From: Deltaproteobacteria bacterium
GTDB lineage: Bacteria; Desulfobacterota; DSM-4660; Desulfatiglandales; Desulfatiglandaceae
Assembly: GCA_018644785.1 (NCBI GenBank)
Contig: JABGPV010000029.1
Span: forward strand, 1 to 28,295
Direction of reading: 5' to 3'
Length of the DNA: 28,295 bases
The position numbers and the translations under genes are program-made. This document shows positions 6,730 through 14,178 of this stretch, in pieces. The stretch's first letter is position 1, and every line of letters starts with the position of its first letter. The notes under the pieces were generated by a model. The model saw only the letters and a list, made by a program, of their open reading frames with translations, was not told where the DNA came from and searched no databases.

Positions 6730-8022
6730 ATGAGTGAAGCTTCGTATCGACTGATTTTTGAGGGGGAACTCTCCCCCGGACAGGAAAAAGAGAAGGTTAA
6801 AAAGAATCTCCAAAGCCTGCTCAAGATAACTGAAAGACAGGTGGAAGATATTTTTTCCGGAAAGCCGTTCCTTCTGAAAGGAAAGGTGAATGGGGAAACG
6901 GCCCATAAGGCGAAGAAGGCTTTTCGCAAGGCCGGCGCCATCTTGCGGGTGGAGAAGTTGAAAGGGGCAACAAAAGCCATCTCCAAACCGGTGAAAAGTC
7001 CGGACAATGGGTCTTCCGCTGCGGTTGCTGAAAAGGGACATTCCCGCGACATTCCGGCCCTTATGATTTTCATCATCGCCCTTTGCGTTTTTATCGGTTT
7101 GTGCAGCTATCTGGCATGGCGAGGCTTTAACATCAAGGATATGGAAAAACAGGTGACGGAGGTTGTAACCGATACCGTGAACGAGGCGACGTCCCTCCTA
7201 AAAAAATGGACCGGTGATTCCGAAGTGGCCAAATCTCGAAAATCGGCGGGATCCGCCCAAGAACCGACTCGCAACAAATTGGTGGCATCCGCCAAAAACC
7301 AGGTGCGAATCCGGAGTAAAACTGAACAAACCAAAGCAGCGGTCGCGGCTTCCCATGCGGGCGTCCCTTCATCCCCTGAAAATGCGGGAAAGATATCCGT
7401 CTCCATTTCCGGCGAATTTGAACCGGTGGGCATGAAGGTCTCATCCAGGAGCGGCGTTCTCCCGAAGCTTTCGGATGCACCCCCTGAGCATCTCCTTCAG
7501 GAGCCGGAATCCATGGGCGGTCAACGGAAATACGGAAAGCTCCTGTTGGGGACCGGGGATAATCAGACCTATGATTTTATCCTGGACATCATTCCGGATG
7601 GGCGCTCCCTTCTCTATTTCGATGGAAACCAGAACCGAAACCTTACCGATGATCCACCCCTTGAAAACAGGGGCCGCGGCATCTTCGGAACGGTGATTCA
7701 AATCCCCATGAGGCGGCTGATCAAGGAAATGAACAGGGACGGGGATTTTAAAATATGGTTTTTCACCAACAAAAGCCTCTGGGCGAAGGGAGGCGCGCGT
7801 CACTACAGCATCACGCAGATGAAAGGCCGCGTAACCGTCCATGGGAAAAATTACCAGGCTTATATTGCGGAGCGGGGGGGCAATGACGCCGATTTTACCA
7901 ACGACGGCATCTTCATCGATTTGAACGGCAACGGGAAAATAGAGACCAATGCGGAATATTTCCCGGATGGCGGCATCGGAAACATTGATGGAAAGGACTG
8001 CCGGTTTGATATACGCTGGTAG
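6730..8022 (+). CDS. single-pass membrane protein of unknown function with N-terminal cytoplasmic domain
   Basis: A 430-residue protein whose function I do not recognise. Residues 1-75 form a small domain (YRLIFEGELSPGQEKEKVKK, later IFSGKPFLLKG and AKKAFRKAGA) of a type seen at the N-terminus of various bacterial membrane proteins. One membrane helix follows at about 108-130, then a low-complexity Ala/Ser/Lys linker (about 160-235). A C-terminal domain (about 260-430) contains two acidic loops, YFDGNQNRNLTDD and DLNGNGKIETNAEYF, resembling calcium-binding DxNxNG loops. The likely topology puts the C-terminal domain outside the inner membrane. The ATG at 6730 follows GAAAAGGG; an earlier in-frame ATG at 6679 has no ribosome site. 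The next gene starts 53 bases later. Confidence 0.75.
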   Translation: MSEASYRLIFEGELSPGQEKEKVKKNLQSLLKITERQVEDIFSGKPFLLKGKVNGETAHKAKKAFRKAGAILRVEKLKGATKAISKPVKSPDNGSSAAVAEKGHSRDIPALMIFIIALCVFIGLCSYLAWRGFNIKDMEKQVTEVVTDTVNEATSLLKKWTGDSEVAKSRKSAGSAQEPTRNKLVASAKNQVRIRSKTEQTKAAVAASHAGVPSSPENAGKISVSISGEFEPVGMKVSSRSGVLPKLSDAPPEHLLQEPESMGGQRKYGKLLLGTGDNQTYDFILDIIPDGRSLLYFDGNQNRNLTDDPPLENRGRGIFGTVIQIPMRRLIKEMNRDGDFKIWFFTNKSLWAKGGARHYSITQMKGRVTVHGKNYQAYIAERGGNDADFTNDGIFIDLNGNGKIETNAEYFPDGGIGNIDGKDCRFDIRW

Positions 8023-8075
8023 TCTGCTTGTGAAAATCCTATATATTTGTTGTACACGATTTTGGGGAAAGACAT

Positions 8076-10601
8076 TTGGCTTCCATACCGTTAGCAAACC
8101 ATGATCCCATAATAAACCATGAACTGAAGCTGGCCGGGGACTTTGTTCAATACACGGGCCGTCATATTTTTTTAACGGGAAAAGCCGGCACCGGTAAAAC
8201 AACCTTTTTGCATAGTCTGAAAGGCCCTTCTTTAGACACCGGGGCTGCCAAACGGATGATCGTCACGGCCCCCACCGGGGTTGCGGCCATTAATGCCGGC
8301 GGCGTTACCCTCCATTCTTTTTTTCAGCTCCCTTTTGGCCCCTTCATTCCCGGCAGCGAAGCCCATGAGAAAAACCGGCAGCGCATGTTCAGGTTCAGCA
8401 AGGAAAAAAAACGGATTATCAAGAGCCTTGATCTGCTGGTGATTGATGAAATCAGCATGGTGCGGGCCGATTTGCTCGATGCCGTGGATGCGGTGCTGCG
8501 GCAACACCGGCGCAATGAACAGCCATTCGGCGGTGTGCAACTCCTCATGATCGGTGATCTGCACCAGCTTTCTCCCGTGGCAAAGCAGGATGAATGGCAG
8601 CTTTTGCGGCAGCATTATGCATCGGTCTATTTTTTCAGCAGCCATGCCCTTGCCCGGACAGACATGTTGACCCTTGAATTGAAGCATATTTACCGTCAAT
8701 CCGATGTTCGGTTTATTAAATTGCTGAACCGGGTGCGGGACAACCGGCTTGATGAAGACGCTATCAGTGAACTGAACCAGCGGTATATCAAAGATTATAT
8801 CCCCGAAGAAGGCCAGGGCTATATCACCCTGACCACCCACAATCGCAGTGCTGATGCCATTAATGAAACCCGGCTTGCGGCACTGGGGGGGAAGGAATAC
8901 CGGTTTGCGGCTGAAGTTTCCGGTGATTTTCCCGAACATGCCCACCCGGCCCCGAGCGCCCTGGTGCTCAAAAAAGGCGCCCAGGTGATGTTTCTTCGCA
9001 ATGACACCTCCGGTGAAAAGCGTTATTTCAACGGGAAAATCGGGAAAATTAGGGCCATTTCCAGAGAGGATATCCGTATCAAGTGCCCCGAGGAGTCCGG
9101 TGAAATTGTGGTGGAACCCGTGGAATGGGAAAACATCAAATATACGGTGAATGAAGAAAACAAGGAAATTGAAGAGAATATTATCGGTAAATTCAAGCAG
9201 TTTCCCCTGAAACCGGCTTGGGCCATTACCATTCACAAAAGCCAGGGATTGACTTTTGATAAAGCCGTCATTGATGCCCAATCCGCTTTTGCCCATGGAC
9301 AGTTTTATGTGGCGTTAAGCCGTTGCAAGACCTTTGAGGGCATGGTGCTCAGATCTCCCATCCCATCACGGGGAATTGATACGGATGCGGCGGTGCTTTC
9401 CTTCGTTGAAGCGGCCAGACAGAATCCGCCCTCTGAAAAAGTGCTTCGTTCGGCCAAGATAGGGTACCAGCAGCAGTTGCTGCTGGATTGTTTTGATTTT
9501 CAATCGCTACGCAATCGTCTCAGCTACCTTGTCCGTCTCTTGATGGGGAATGTCGGCCTGGTTCAGGTATCCGGCGTATCGGATATGGGACGGTTGCAGG
9601 AGATGGCCGGAAAAGATATTTTTGCGGTCTCTGAAAATTTTAGACAGCAATTGCGAACCCTCTTTAAAGAGGACGTCCTCCCGGAATCCGATGCCCATAT
9701 TCTGGAACGGATCGGCAAGGCATCCAAATGGTTCCAGGACAAATTCTCCCAGGTTTTTGCTGATTTAGTCCGGAAATTACAGGTGGAGACGGACAATAAG
9801 GAACTTTCCAAACAGATCGGCAATACCCTGAATCATCTCAAAGAGGAAATTGTGGTGAAGCTTGCCGGTATCAAATCGTTTGAAAACGGCTTTTCACCAT
9901 CTCATTATCTGCGTGCCGTATCAAAAGCCGAAATCGATTTTGCCCCTGGAAAAGCAAGAAAGTCCCAGGCCCCGGACTACGGGGAATCCGACATCGAACA
10001 CCCGGAATTATTCCAGCTGCTTAAAGCGTGGCGCAGCCGCAAGGCCAAGGAACAGGGCGTTGCGCATTTTCAGATCCTTCATCAACGGGTATTGATTCAA
10101 ATTGTCGTCAATTTGCCCGATAACACAAAAGATTTGAAAATGATCAAGGGGGTGGGCAAAAAAACAATTGAAAAATATGGTGAAGACCTGTTGGCACTGG
10201 TGACGGCCTATCGAAAAGAACACGGCATAGCCACGGTTGTATTGCCGGAAGTTAAAGACGCGCCAGGGAAAAAATCATCCCCGAAAAAAGTGGCACCCGG
10301 CTCGAACACCCGACAAATCAGCTTTGATATGATCAACCAGGGATTCACCGTCGCCGGTATTGCGGAAGAAAGAGGCCTGGCGGAATCCACCATTCAGGGG
10401 CATCTCTGTTCTTTTATCGAAACAGGGGGCTTGAATATCAACCGGCTGCTCTCACCCGAGAAACAAGCCGCCATTGCCGCGGCGCTGGACCGGGCCCCCG
10501 ACAATTCCCTGAATGCGGCAAAAAATGCGCTGGGGGAACGTTACGCTTATGGGGAAATCAAATTGATGGTGGCCCAAAGAAAGCATCTAGCATTGAAATG
10601 A
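8076..10601 (+). CDS. Pif1-like DNA helicase with C-terminal HRDC and helix-turn-helix (HTH_40-type) domains
   Basis: An 841-residue superfamily 1B helicase. Walker A is GKAGTGKT at about 35-42. Motif Ia is TAPTGVAAINAGGVTLHSFF and Walker B is LVIDEISMV (about 121-129). Motif III is GDLHQLSPV, and IYRQSD is the usual Pif1 arginine motif. C-terminal motifs AITIHKSQGLTFD and YVALSRC are motifs V and VI. After a helical linker comes an HRDC domain (about 645-720, with VNLPDNTKDLKMIKGVGKKTIEKYG) and a tail GFTVAGIAEERGLAESTIQGHL matching the helix-turn-helix module found after HRDC in RecQ helicases. It probably acts on DNA structures at forks or R-loops. The start is a TTG (8076) preceded by GGGGAAAG; no in-frame ATG is near. 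Confidence 0.88.
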   Translation: MASIPLANHDPIINHELKLAGDFVQYTGRHIFLTGKAGTGKTTFLHSLKGPSLDTGAAKRMIVTAPTGVAAINAGGVTLHSFFQLPFGPFIPGSEAHEKNRQRMFRFSKEKKRIIKSLDLLVIDEISMVRADLLDAVDAVLRQHRRNEQPFGGVQLLMIGDLHQLSPVAKQDEWQLLRQHYASVYFFSSHALARTDMLTLELKHIYRQSDVRFIKLLNRVRDNRLDEDAISELNQRYIKDYIPEEGQGYITLTTHNRSADAINETRLAALGGKEYRFAAEVSGDFPEHAHPAPSALVLKKGAQVMFLRNDTSGEKRYFNGKIGKIRAISREDIRIKCPEESGEIVVEPVEWENIKYTVNEENKEIEENIIGKFKQFPLKPAWAITIHKSQGLTFDKAVIDAQSAFAHGQFYVALSRCKTFEGMVLRSPIPSRGIDTDAAVLSFVEAARQNPPSEKVLRSAKIGYQQQLLLDCFDFQSLRNRLSYLVRLLMGNVGLVQVSGVSDMGRLQEMAGKDIFAVSENFRQQLRTLFKEDVLPESDAHILERIGKASKWFQDKFSQVFADLVRKLQVETDNKELSKQIGNTLNHLKEEIVVKLAGIKSFENGFSPSHYLRAVSKAEIDFAPGKARKSQAPDYGESDIEHPELFQLLKAWRSRKAKEQGVAHFQILHQRVLIQIVVNLPDNTKDLKMIKGVGKKTIEKYGEDLLALVTAYRKEHGIATVVLPEVKDAPGKKSSPKKVAPGSNTRQISFDMINQGFTVAGIAEERGLAESTIQGHLCSFIETGGLNINRLLSPEKQAAIAAALDRAPDNSLNAAKNALGERYAYGEIKLMVAQRKHLALK

Positions 10602-10609
10602 AAAAAGAG

Positions 10610-10622
10610 GTATAGGGTATAC
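10610..10622. promoter_or_regulatory. 13-bp inverted repeat just before the PIN gene
   Basis: GTATA-GGG-TATAC is a perfect inverted repeat with a three-base centre. It lies one base before the PIN-protein start codon and overlaps the weak ribosome site AGAGG (10606-10610). It could be an autoregulatory operator or a translation-limiting hairpin. Both are inference. Confidence 0.4.
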
Positions 10623-10623
10623 G

Positions 10624-11058
10624 ATGAAGATATATCTTGATAATTGCTGTTTCAATCGGCCTTTTGACGATCAGAAGCAACTGCGGATTAAACTTGAGAC
10701 AGAGGCCAAGCTGGATATTCAGGAGAGAATCGTTCAAGGCAAATTTGAACTTGCATGGTCGTTTATCCTGGATTTTGAAAATGAAGCAAACCCTTTTGAA
10801 CAAAGAAAGCTCGCCATCAAGGATTGGAAGGCCCACGCTTTCGTTTATACGGGTTCGACAAAAGAAATCCTCGGAACGGCGGAAAGACTTGAGCGTATGG
10901 GGATTAGAAGCAAAGACGCGTTGCATTTGGCATGCGCTGTCGCCATGAGATGCGATAATTTTTTAACCACGGATGATCAATTAGTGAAAAAGGCGACAGA
11001 CGCCACTGAAGTTAAGGTGACCGACCCCGTTTCGTTTATCAGGGAGGAAATAGAATGA
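10624..11058 (+). CDS. PIN-domain protein (putative VapC-like ribonuclease toxin)
   Basis: A 144-residue PIN-fold protein. The acidic residues expected for the metal site are visible: D6 in IYLDNCCFNRPFDD, an acidic cluster FENEAN (about 51-56), D98 in SKDALHLACA and D117/D118 in FLTTDDQLVKK. PIN proteins of this size are mostly Mg-dependent ribonucleases, many acting as toxins of type II modules. The gene lies 22 bases after the helicase stop and overlaps the next small gene by ATGA. The partner is downstream rather than upstream, unlike classical vapBC. Toxic activity is inferred. Confidence 0.8.
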   Translation: MKIYLDNCCFNRPFDDQKQLRIKLETEAKLDIQERIVQGKFELAWSFILDFENEANPFEQRKLAIKDWKAHAFVYTGSTKEILGTAERLERMGIRSKDALHLACAVAMRCDNFLTTDDQLVKKATDATEVKVTDPVSFIREEIE

Positions 11059-11255
11059 TCACTGACACTGAAATCAAGATCAAAGGATTTGAGGTGCTGG
11101 TTAACACCTTCGGTAAGGTTGACGCCGAAAGATTCATCTCCCTTATGATGCGAGAGCCGTTTGATTATACAAAATGGCATCGGAATCTTTGGGAAGAGAA
11201 AACGGTTGCTCAGATCAATCGGGCCGCTTCTGAATTCTGCAGGAAAGCTGAGTAA
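11055..11255 (+). CDS. small conserved protein paired with the PIN gene (candidate antitoxin)
   Basis: A 66-residue protein, start overlapping the PIN gene stop (ATGA). It contains VDAERFISLMMREPFDYTKW, a phrase I associate with small proteins encoded next to PIN genes. No AbrB, RHH or other DNA-binding fold is obvious. The size, coupling and charge suit a toxin-neutralising partner, but no function is proven. The AGGGAGG just upstream (11040-11046) is a good ribosome site. After the stop there are 115 bases without a gene before the convergent HAD gene, and no clear terminator. Confidence 0.65.
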   Translation: MITDTEIKIKGFEVLVNTFGKVDAERFISLMMREPFDYTKWHRNLWEEKTVAQINRAASEFCRKAE

Positions 11256-11370
11256 TGCTTGAAGGTCCGGAAAAGAAATTCCAACGACATATTGCGTCAC
11301 ATTCACAGGCACATAACGCTTGATTCTCCTGTTTAAAGGCAATGAGATCAAAGACGCCCGTTTCCATCCC

Positions 11371-12363
11371 TCACTCTCCGTAAACGGTCTTGAAATTATT
11401 TTTCATGCTGATGACCACCCATTTTTTCTCTTTTGCCATTTTCAAGAGCGCCGGGTGGTGGTAGACGAATTCCCGGGGATCGTCGTGGTCGACGACAAAG
11501 GCCATGTGTCGGTAAGGGGACGAAGCGGTGAAGTCGAGCATCCAGGCATCTCCTGAAGAGTTGCCGAAGGCGAGCACCGGGGCCTGGCCGGTTCGCATCA
11601 TGATGCGGATGGCTTTTCCGCTCTTCACGTTGGGGGGCGGTTGAAGTTCTCCGCGAATAAAAGCAATCCGATCCCCGTCCTTTTTTGCCCGGGCCTGCAC
11701 CATGGACCCGATGCAGCGGCTTTCATCCACATGCAGGTATTTCTCCGAGATGGCCATAATGGCAAACTGCAGGGAGCCTGATACCACGTAGACCTGAAAT
11801 CCGTGTTCATGGAGCAGGTCGATGAGTTCAATCATGGGCTTGAAAATCAGCGCCTTCTGCGGCCGCTTCTTGAGAGGGTTTATTTCCGTTTCAAAGAGTT
11901 TCAGGCACCAGTTTCGGTAATATTCATAGGTCTTCCCTTTAAAAGGGAGAACAAAAGTCTGGTTTAAATGTTTGCGCAGATAGCCCACATCAAGCTTTTC
12001 AGCGGCTTCACACAGGGATTTATACTGGGGACCTTTTGAAGAAATTTCCCCTTTGTGCCGGACCAGGTAGCGGACGGCTGCCTCAAAGACGAATGGGAAG
12101 GGTTTTTCGCTCATGATCGTGCCGTCCATATCAAAGACGGCTATGCGATCTTTTTCGGGAATGAAATCATTCGATCCGGGGGTGGAGACGCTGTCAATAT
12201 AATCCAGCAATATGTTTCGGACCTCCCCTTGCCAGCATCCAAGTGCCCGATCCGGTTCCACAGCGAAGGTGTCGGGAATTCGGCACAACTGGAAAAAGAT
12301 CGCTGAAAGGGCGATCACGACGGCAAAAACCATAACCCTGTAGGGTCTAATCATTGACTGCAT
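11371..12363 (-). CDS. exported HAD-superfamily phosphatase
   Basis: A 330-residue protein of the haloacid dehalogenase fold. A hydrophobic N-terminus (about 10-34) indicates export or membrane anchoring. Motif I is FDMDGT with nucleophile D78 and acid/base D80. Motif II is VVSGS, the motif III lysine is probably in NVKSGKAIRI, and motif IV is GNSSGDAWML. This resembles periplasmic phosphoserine-phosphatase-like HAD proteins; substrate unknown. The ATG at 12361-12363 is preceded on the minus strand by GGGGAGGAA. The gene diverges from the cyclase at 12507 and has a good sigma-70-type promoter in the shared region. Confidence 0.85.
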   Translation of the reverse strand: MQSMIRPYRVMVFAVVIALSAIFFQLCRIPDTFAVEPDRALGCWQGEVRNILLDYIDSVSTPGSNDFIPEKDRIAVFDMDGTIMSEKPFPFVFEAAVRYLVRHKGEISSKGPQYKSLCEAAEKLDVGYLRKHLNQTFVLPFKGKTYEYYRNWCLKLFETEINPLKKRPQKALIFKPMIELIDLLHEHGFQVYVVSGSLQFAIMAISEKYLHVDESRCIGSMVQARAKKDGDRIAFIRGELQPPPNVKSGKAIRIMMRTGQAPVLAFGNSSGDAWMLDFTASSPYRHMAFVVDHDDPREFVYHHPALLKMAKEKKWVVISMKNNFKTVYGE

Positions 12364-12389
12364 GGCAATTTCCTCCCCAATTTATTGTA

Positions 12390-12418
12390 AGTATATCATC
12401 TGGGAGTTCGGATTTCAA
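12390..12418 (-). promoter_or_regulatory. sigma-70-type promoter of the HAD phosphatase gene
   Basis: On the minus strand, -35 TTGAAA (12413-12418) and -10 TATACT (12390-12395) are separated by 17 bases. Transcription would start near 12383, about 20 bases before the ATG. Confidence 0.6.
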
Positions 12419-12438
12419 GAATATGAGGAATTACCCTT

Positions 12439-12467
12439 TTGCTTTCAGGCGTATAATGGCATAATAC
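12439..12467 (+). promoter_or_regulatory. candidate promoter of the cyclase operon
   Basis: -35 TTGCTT (12439-12444) and -10 TAATAC (12462-12467) are 17 bases apart. A consensus TATAAT at 12452-12457 is an alternative -10. It lies about 45 bases before the cyclase ATG. Confidence 0.45.
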
Positions 12468-12506
12468 AGATTAAGTTTGATGGCTTTTTGAACTTACAGG
12501 GGTAGC

Positions 12507-14135
12507 ATGAAAAAGAGAGAGGGAGCGGGAGAAAACGGAGAAATTAGTGGATCCGAGGTTTCGCTGACCGGTCTGTACACCATCAGCGTCGCTGCCATGG
12601 CCATCGGCGTGGCCATCGTGTTTATACTCAATCTGGCCACGCCCACGGATTTCATGCTTGAAAGATTCTCCGACCTCAAGGCTGCCGCGGGATCTTCCTA
12701 TGCCCCCGTCGTGGCCAGGCGGCTCGCGGTGTTGTTCCTGATTATCCTTGTCATCGCAGTGCCGTCCCTGTTCATTATGCGCGGTCTTCTCCGACCGGTG
12801 TCCCATTGCCTGATACGAATGAAGAATGGCCTTGAAGTGGAAGACGGCGGACTGGAGCAGGCCCGCCGCCGCATTATCAACCTCCCTTTCATTTTTGTGG
12901 GAATCCATGTGTGCATATGGGTGCTGTTCCCCGCCTTGATTTTCTTTGTCTCCTATTGGATCCGATTTATGGATGTGCGTACGGCGGTGGTTTTCTCCAT
13001 TCGCGCCAGCATGGTGGGGTTTATTACCTCTTCCGTGGCCTTTTACCGCATTGAGGACTACTGCCGGAAAGGTTTGATCCCGCTGTTTTTTCATGAAGGC
13101 CTGCTCGCAGGGTTGAAGGGCGCCCAACACCTGGCTATCCGACGTCGCATCCGGTTATTCTATGGTATGGGTACTGTTCTTCCCTTGGTTATCCTGCTGG
13201 TCACCCTGATTACGGTACAATGGGAGTTGGTGCCGGGAAGCATGCCCGCCAGGGAGTACGGCATAAGAATTATTGTGTTTACGGTGGTTCTGTGCGGTAT
13301 TTTCCTGGTGAGTGCCGGCATCTTAAACCGGTTGGTGGTTCGATCCATTGTGGCGCCCATTGAAAACATTCTGGACGTGAATACCCGGATTAGAGAGGGA
13401 GATTACGAAGCCCGCATCAAGGTGGTGAGCAATGACGAAATAGGTGTTCTGGGGGATTCCGGCAACGCCATGATCCGGGGACTGGCGGAGAGGGAAACGC
13501 TTCGCAACGCCTTTGGCCGGTACGTGACGCCCGAGATTCGGGACGAAATCCTTTCGGGTCGTATCCCCCTGGAAGGGGCGCGGCGGGAAGGCACGGTGAT
13601 GTTTTCGGACCTCCAAAGCTTTACCCCTTTTGTGGAAAACAATCCGCCGGAAGAGGTCATGCGGTCCATGCGGACCTATTTTACTCGCATGCAGCAGGCC
13701 ATTCGGTTGCACCGTGGACTGGTGATTCAGTTTGCCGGTGATGAGATTGAGGCGGTTTTCGGCGTGCCCGTCTATTTCGAGAACCATGCGGATGCGGCAG
13801 TGACGGCGGCCCTTGGGATGCGCAACGCCCTGGAGGCCCTGAACCGGGAGCGAACCGCCGAGGGAAAGGCGGCATTTGCCCACGGCATCGGGGTTCATTC
13901 GGGAAGCGTTCTGGCGGGAAACTCCGGCAGCGATGAGCAATCCGCTTACTGCCTGATCGGGAACACCGTTAATGTGGCCGCCAGAATCCAGGGATTGACC
14001 CGAAATGTGGGATGTGACATCCTTATCAGCGGGGAGACCGTGAAACAGATGAGTGTTTCACCGAAAATGGAACAACAGCCGCCCGGACGGGTGAAGGGGT
14101 ACAGTAAACCGATTACCGTCTATCGCCTTCTCTAG
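12507..14135 (+). CDS. membrane-bound class III adenylate/guanylate cyclase with HAMP domain
   Basis: A 542-residue protein with about six membrane helices (near 23-43, 72-92, 126-150, 158-178, 218-238 and 253-275), a HAMP linker (about 275-330) and a C-terminal class III cyclase domain (about 355-530). Metal-binding aspartates are visible as D368 in VMFSDLQSFTPF and D412 in QFAGDEIEAVFG; GNTVNVAARIQGL supplies the transition-state Asn/Arg residues. It probably makes cAMP in response to a membrane signal. GGGG precedes the ATG closely. The gene is 43 bases upstream of the selenoprotein gene with no terminator between, so it may head the following operon. Confidence 0.9.
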   Translation: MKKREGAGENGEISGSEVSLTGLYTISVAAMAIGVAIVFILNLATPTDFMLERFSDLKAAAGSSYAPVVARRLAVLFLIILVIAVPSLFIMRGLLRPVSHCLIRMKNGLEVEDGGLEQARRRIINLPFIFVGIHVCIWVLFPALIFFVSYWIRFMDVRTAVVFSIRASMVGFITSSVAFYRIEDYCRKGLIPLFFHEGLLAGLKGAQHLAIRRRIRLFYGMGTVLPLVILLVTLITVQWELVPGSMPAREYGIRIIVFTVVLCGIFLVSAGILNRLVVRSIVAPIENILDVNTRIREGDYEARIKVVSNDEIGVLGDSGNAMIRGLAERETLRNAFGRYVTPEIRDEILSGRIPLEGARREGTVMFSDLQSFTPFVENNPPEEVMRSMRTYFTRMQQAIRLHRGLVIQFAGDEIEAVFGVPVYFENHADAAVTAALGMRNALEALNRERTAEGKAAFAHGIGVHSGSVLAGNSGSDEQSAYCLIGNTVNVAARIQGLTRNVGCDILISGETVKQMSVSPKMEQQPPGRVKGYSKPITVYRLL

Positions 14136-14178
14136 ACGGGACCTTAAGTCGCGAGTCAAACGAAAGGAAATCCACGAG

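Noticed and set aside
8232..9296. Long minus-strand ORF (354 codons)
   Set aside because: It is a shadow of the helicase gene in a well-supported plus-strand frame, with no recognisable domain.
12471..13940. Minus-strand ORFs opposite the cyclase gene
   Set aside because: They have low-complexity, His/Arg-rich translations typical of antisense frames; the cyclase motifs lie on the plus strand.
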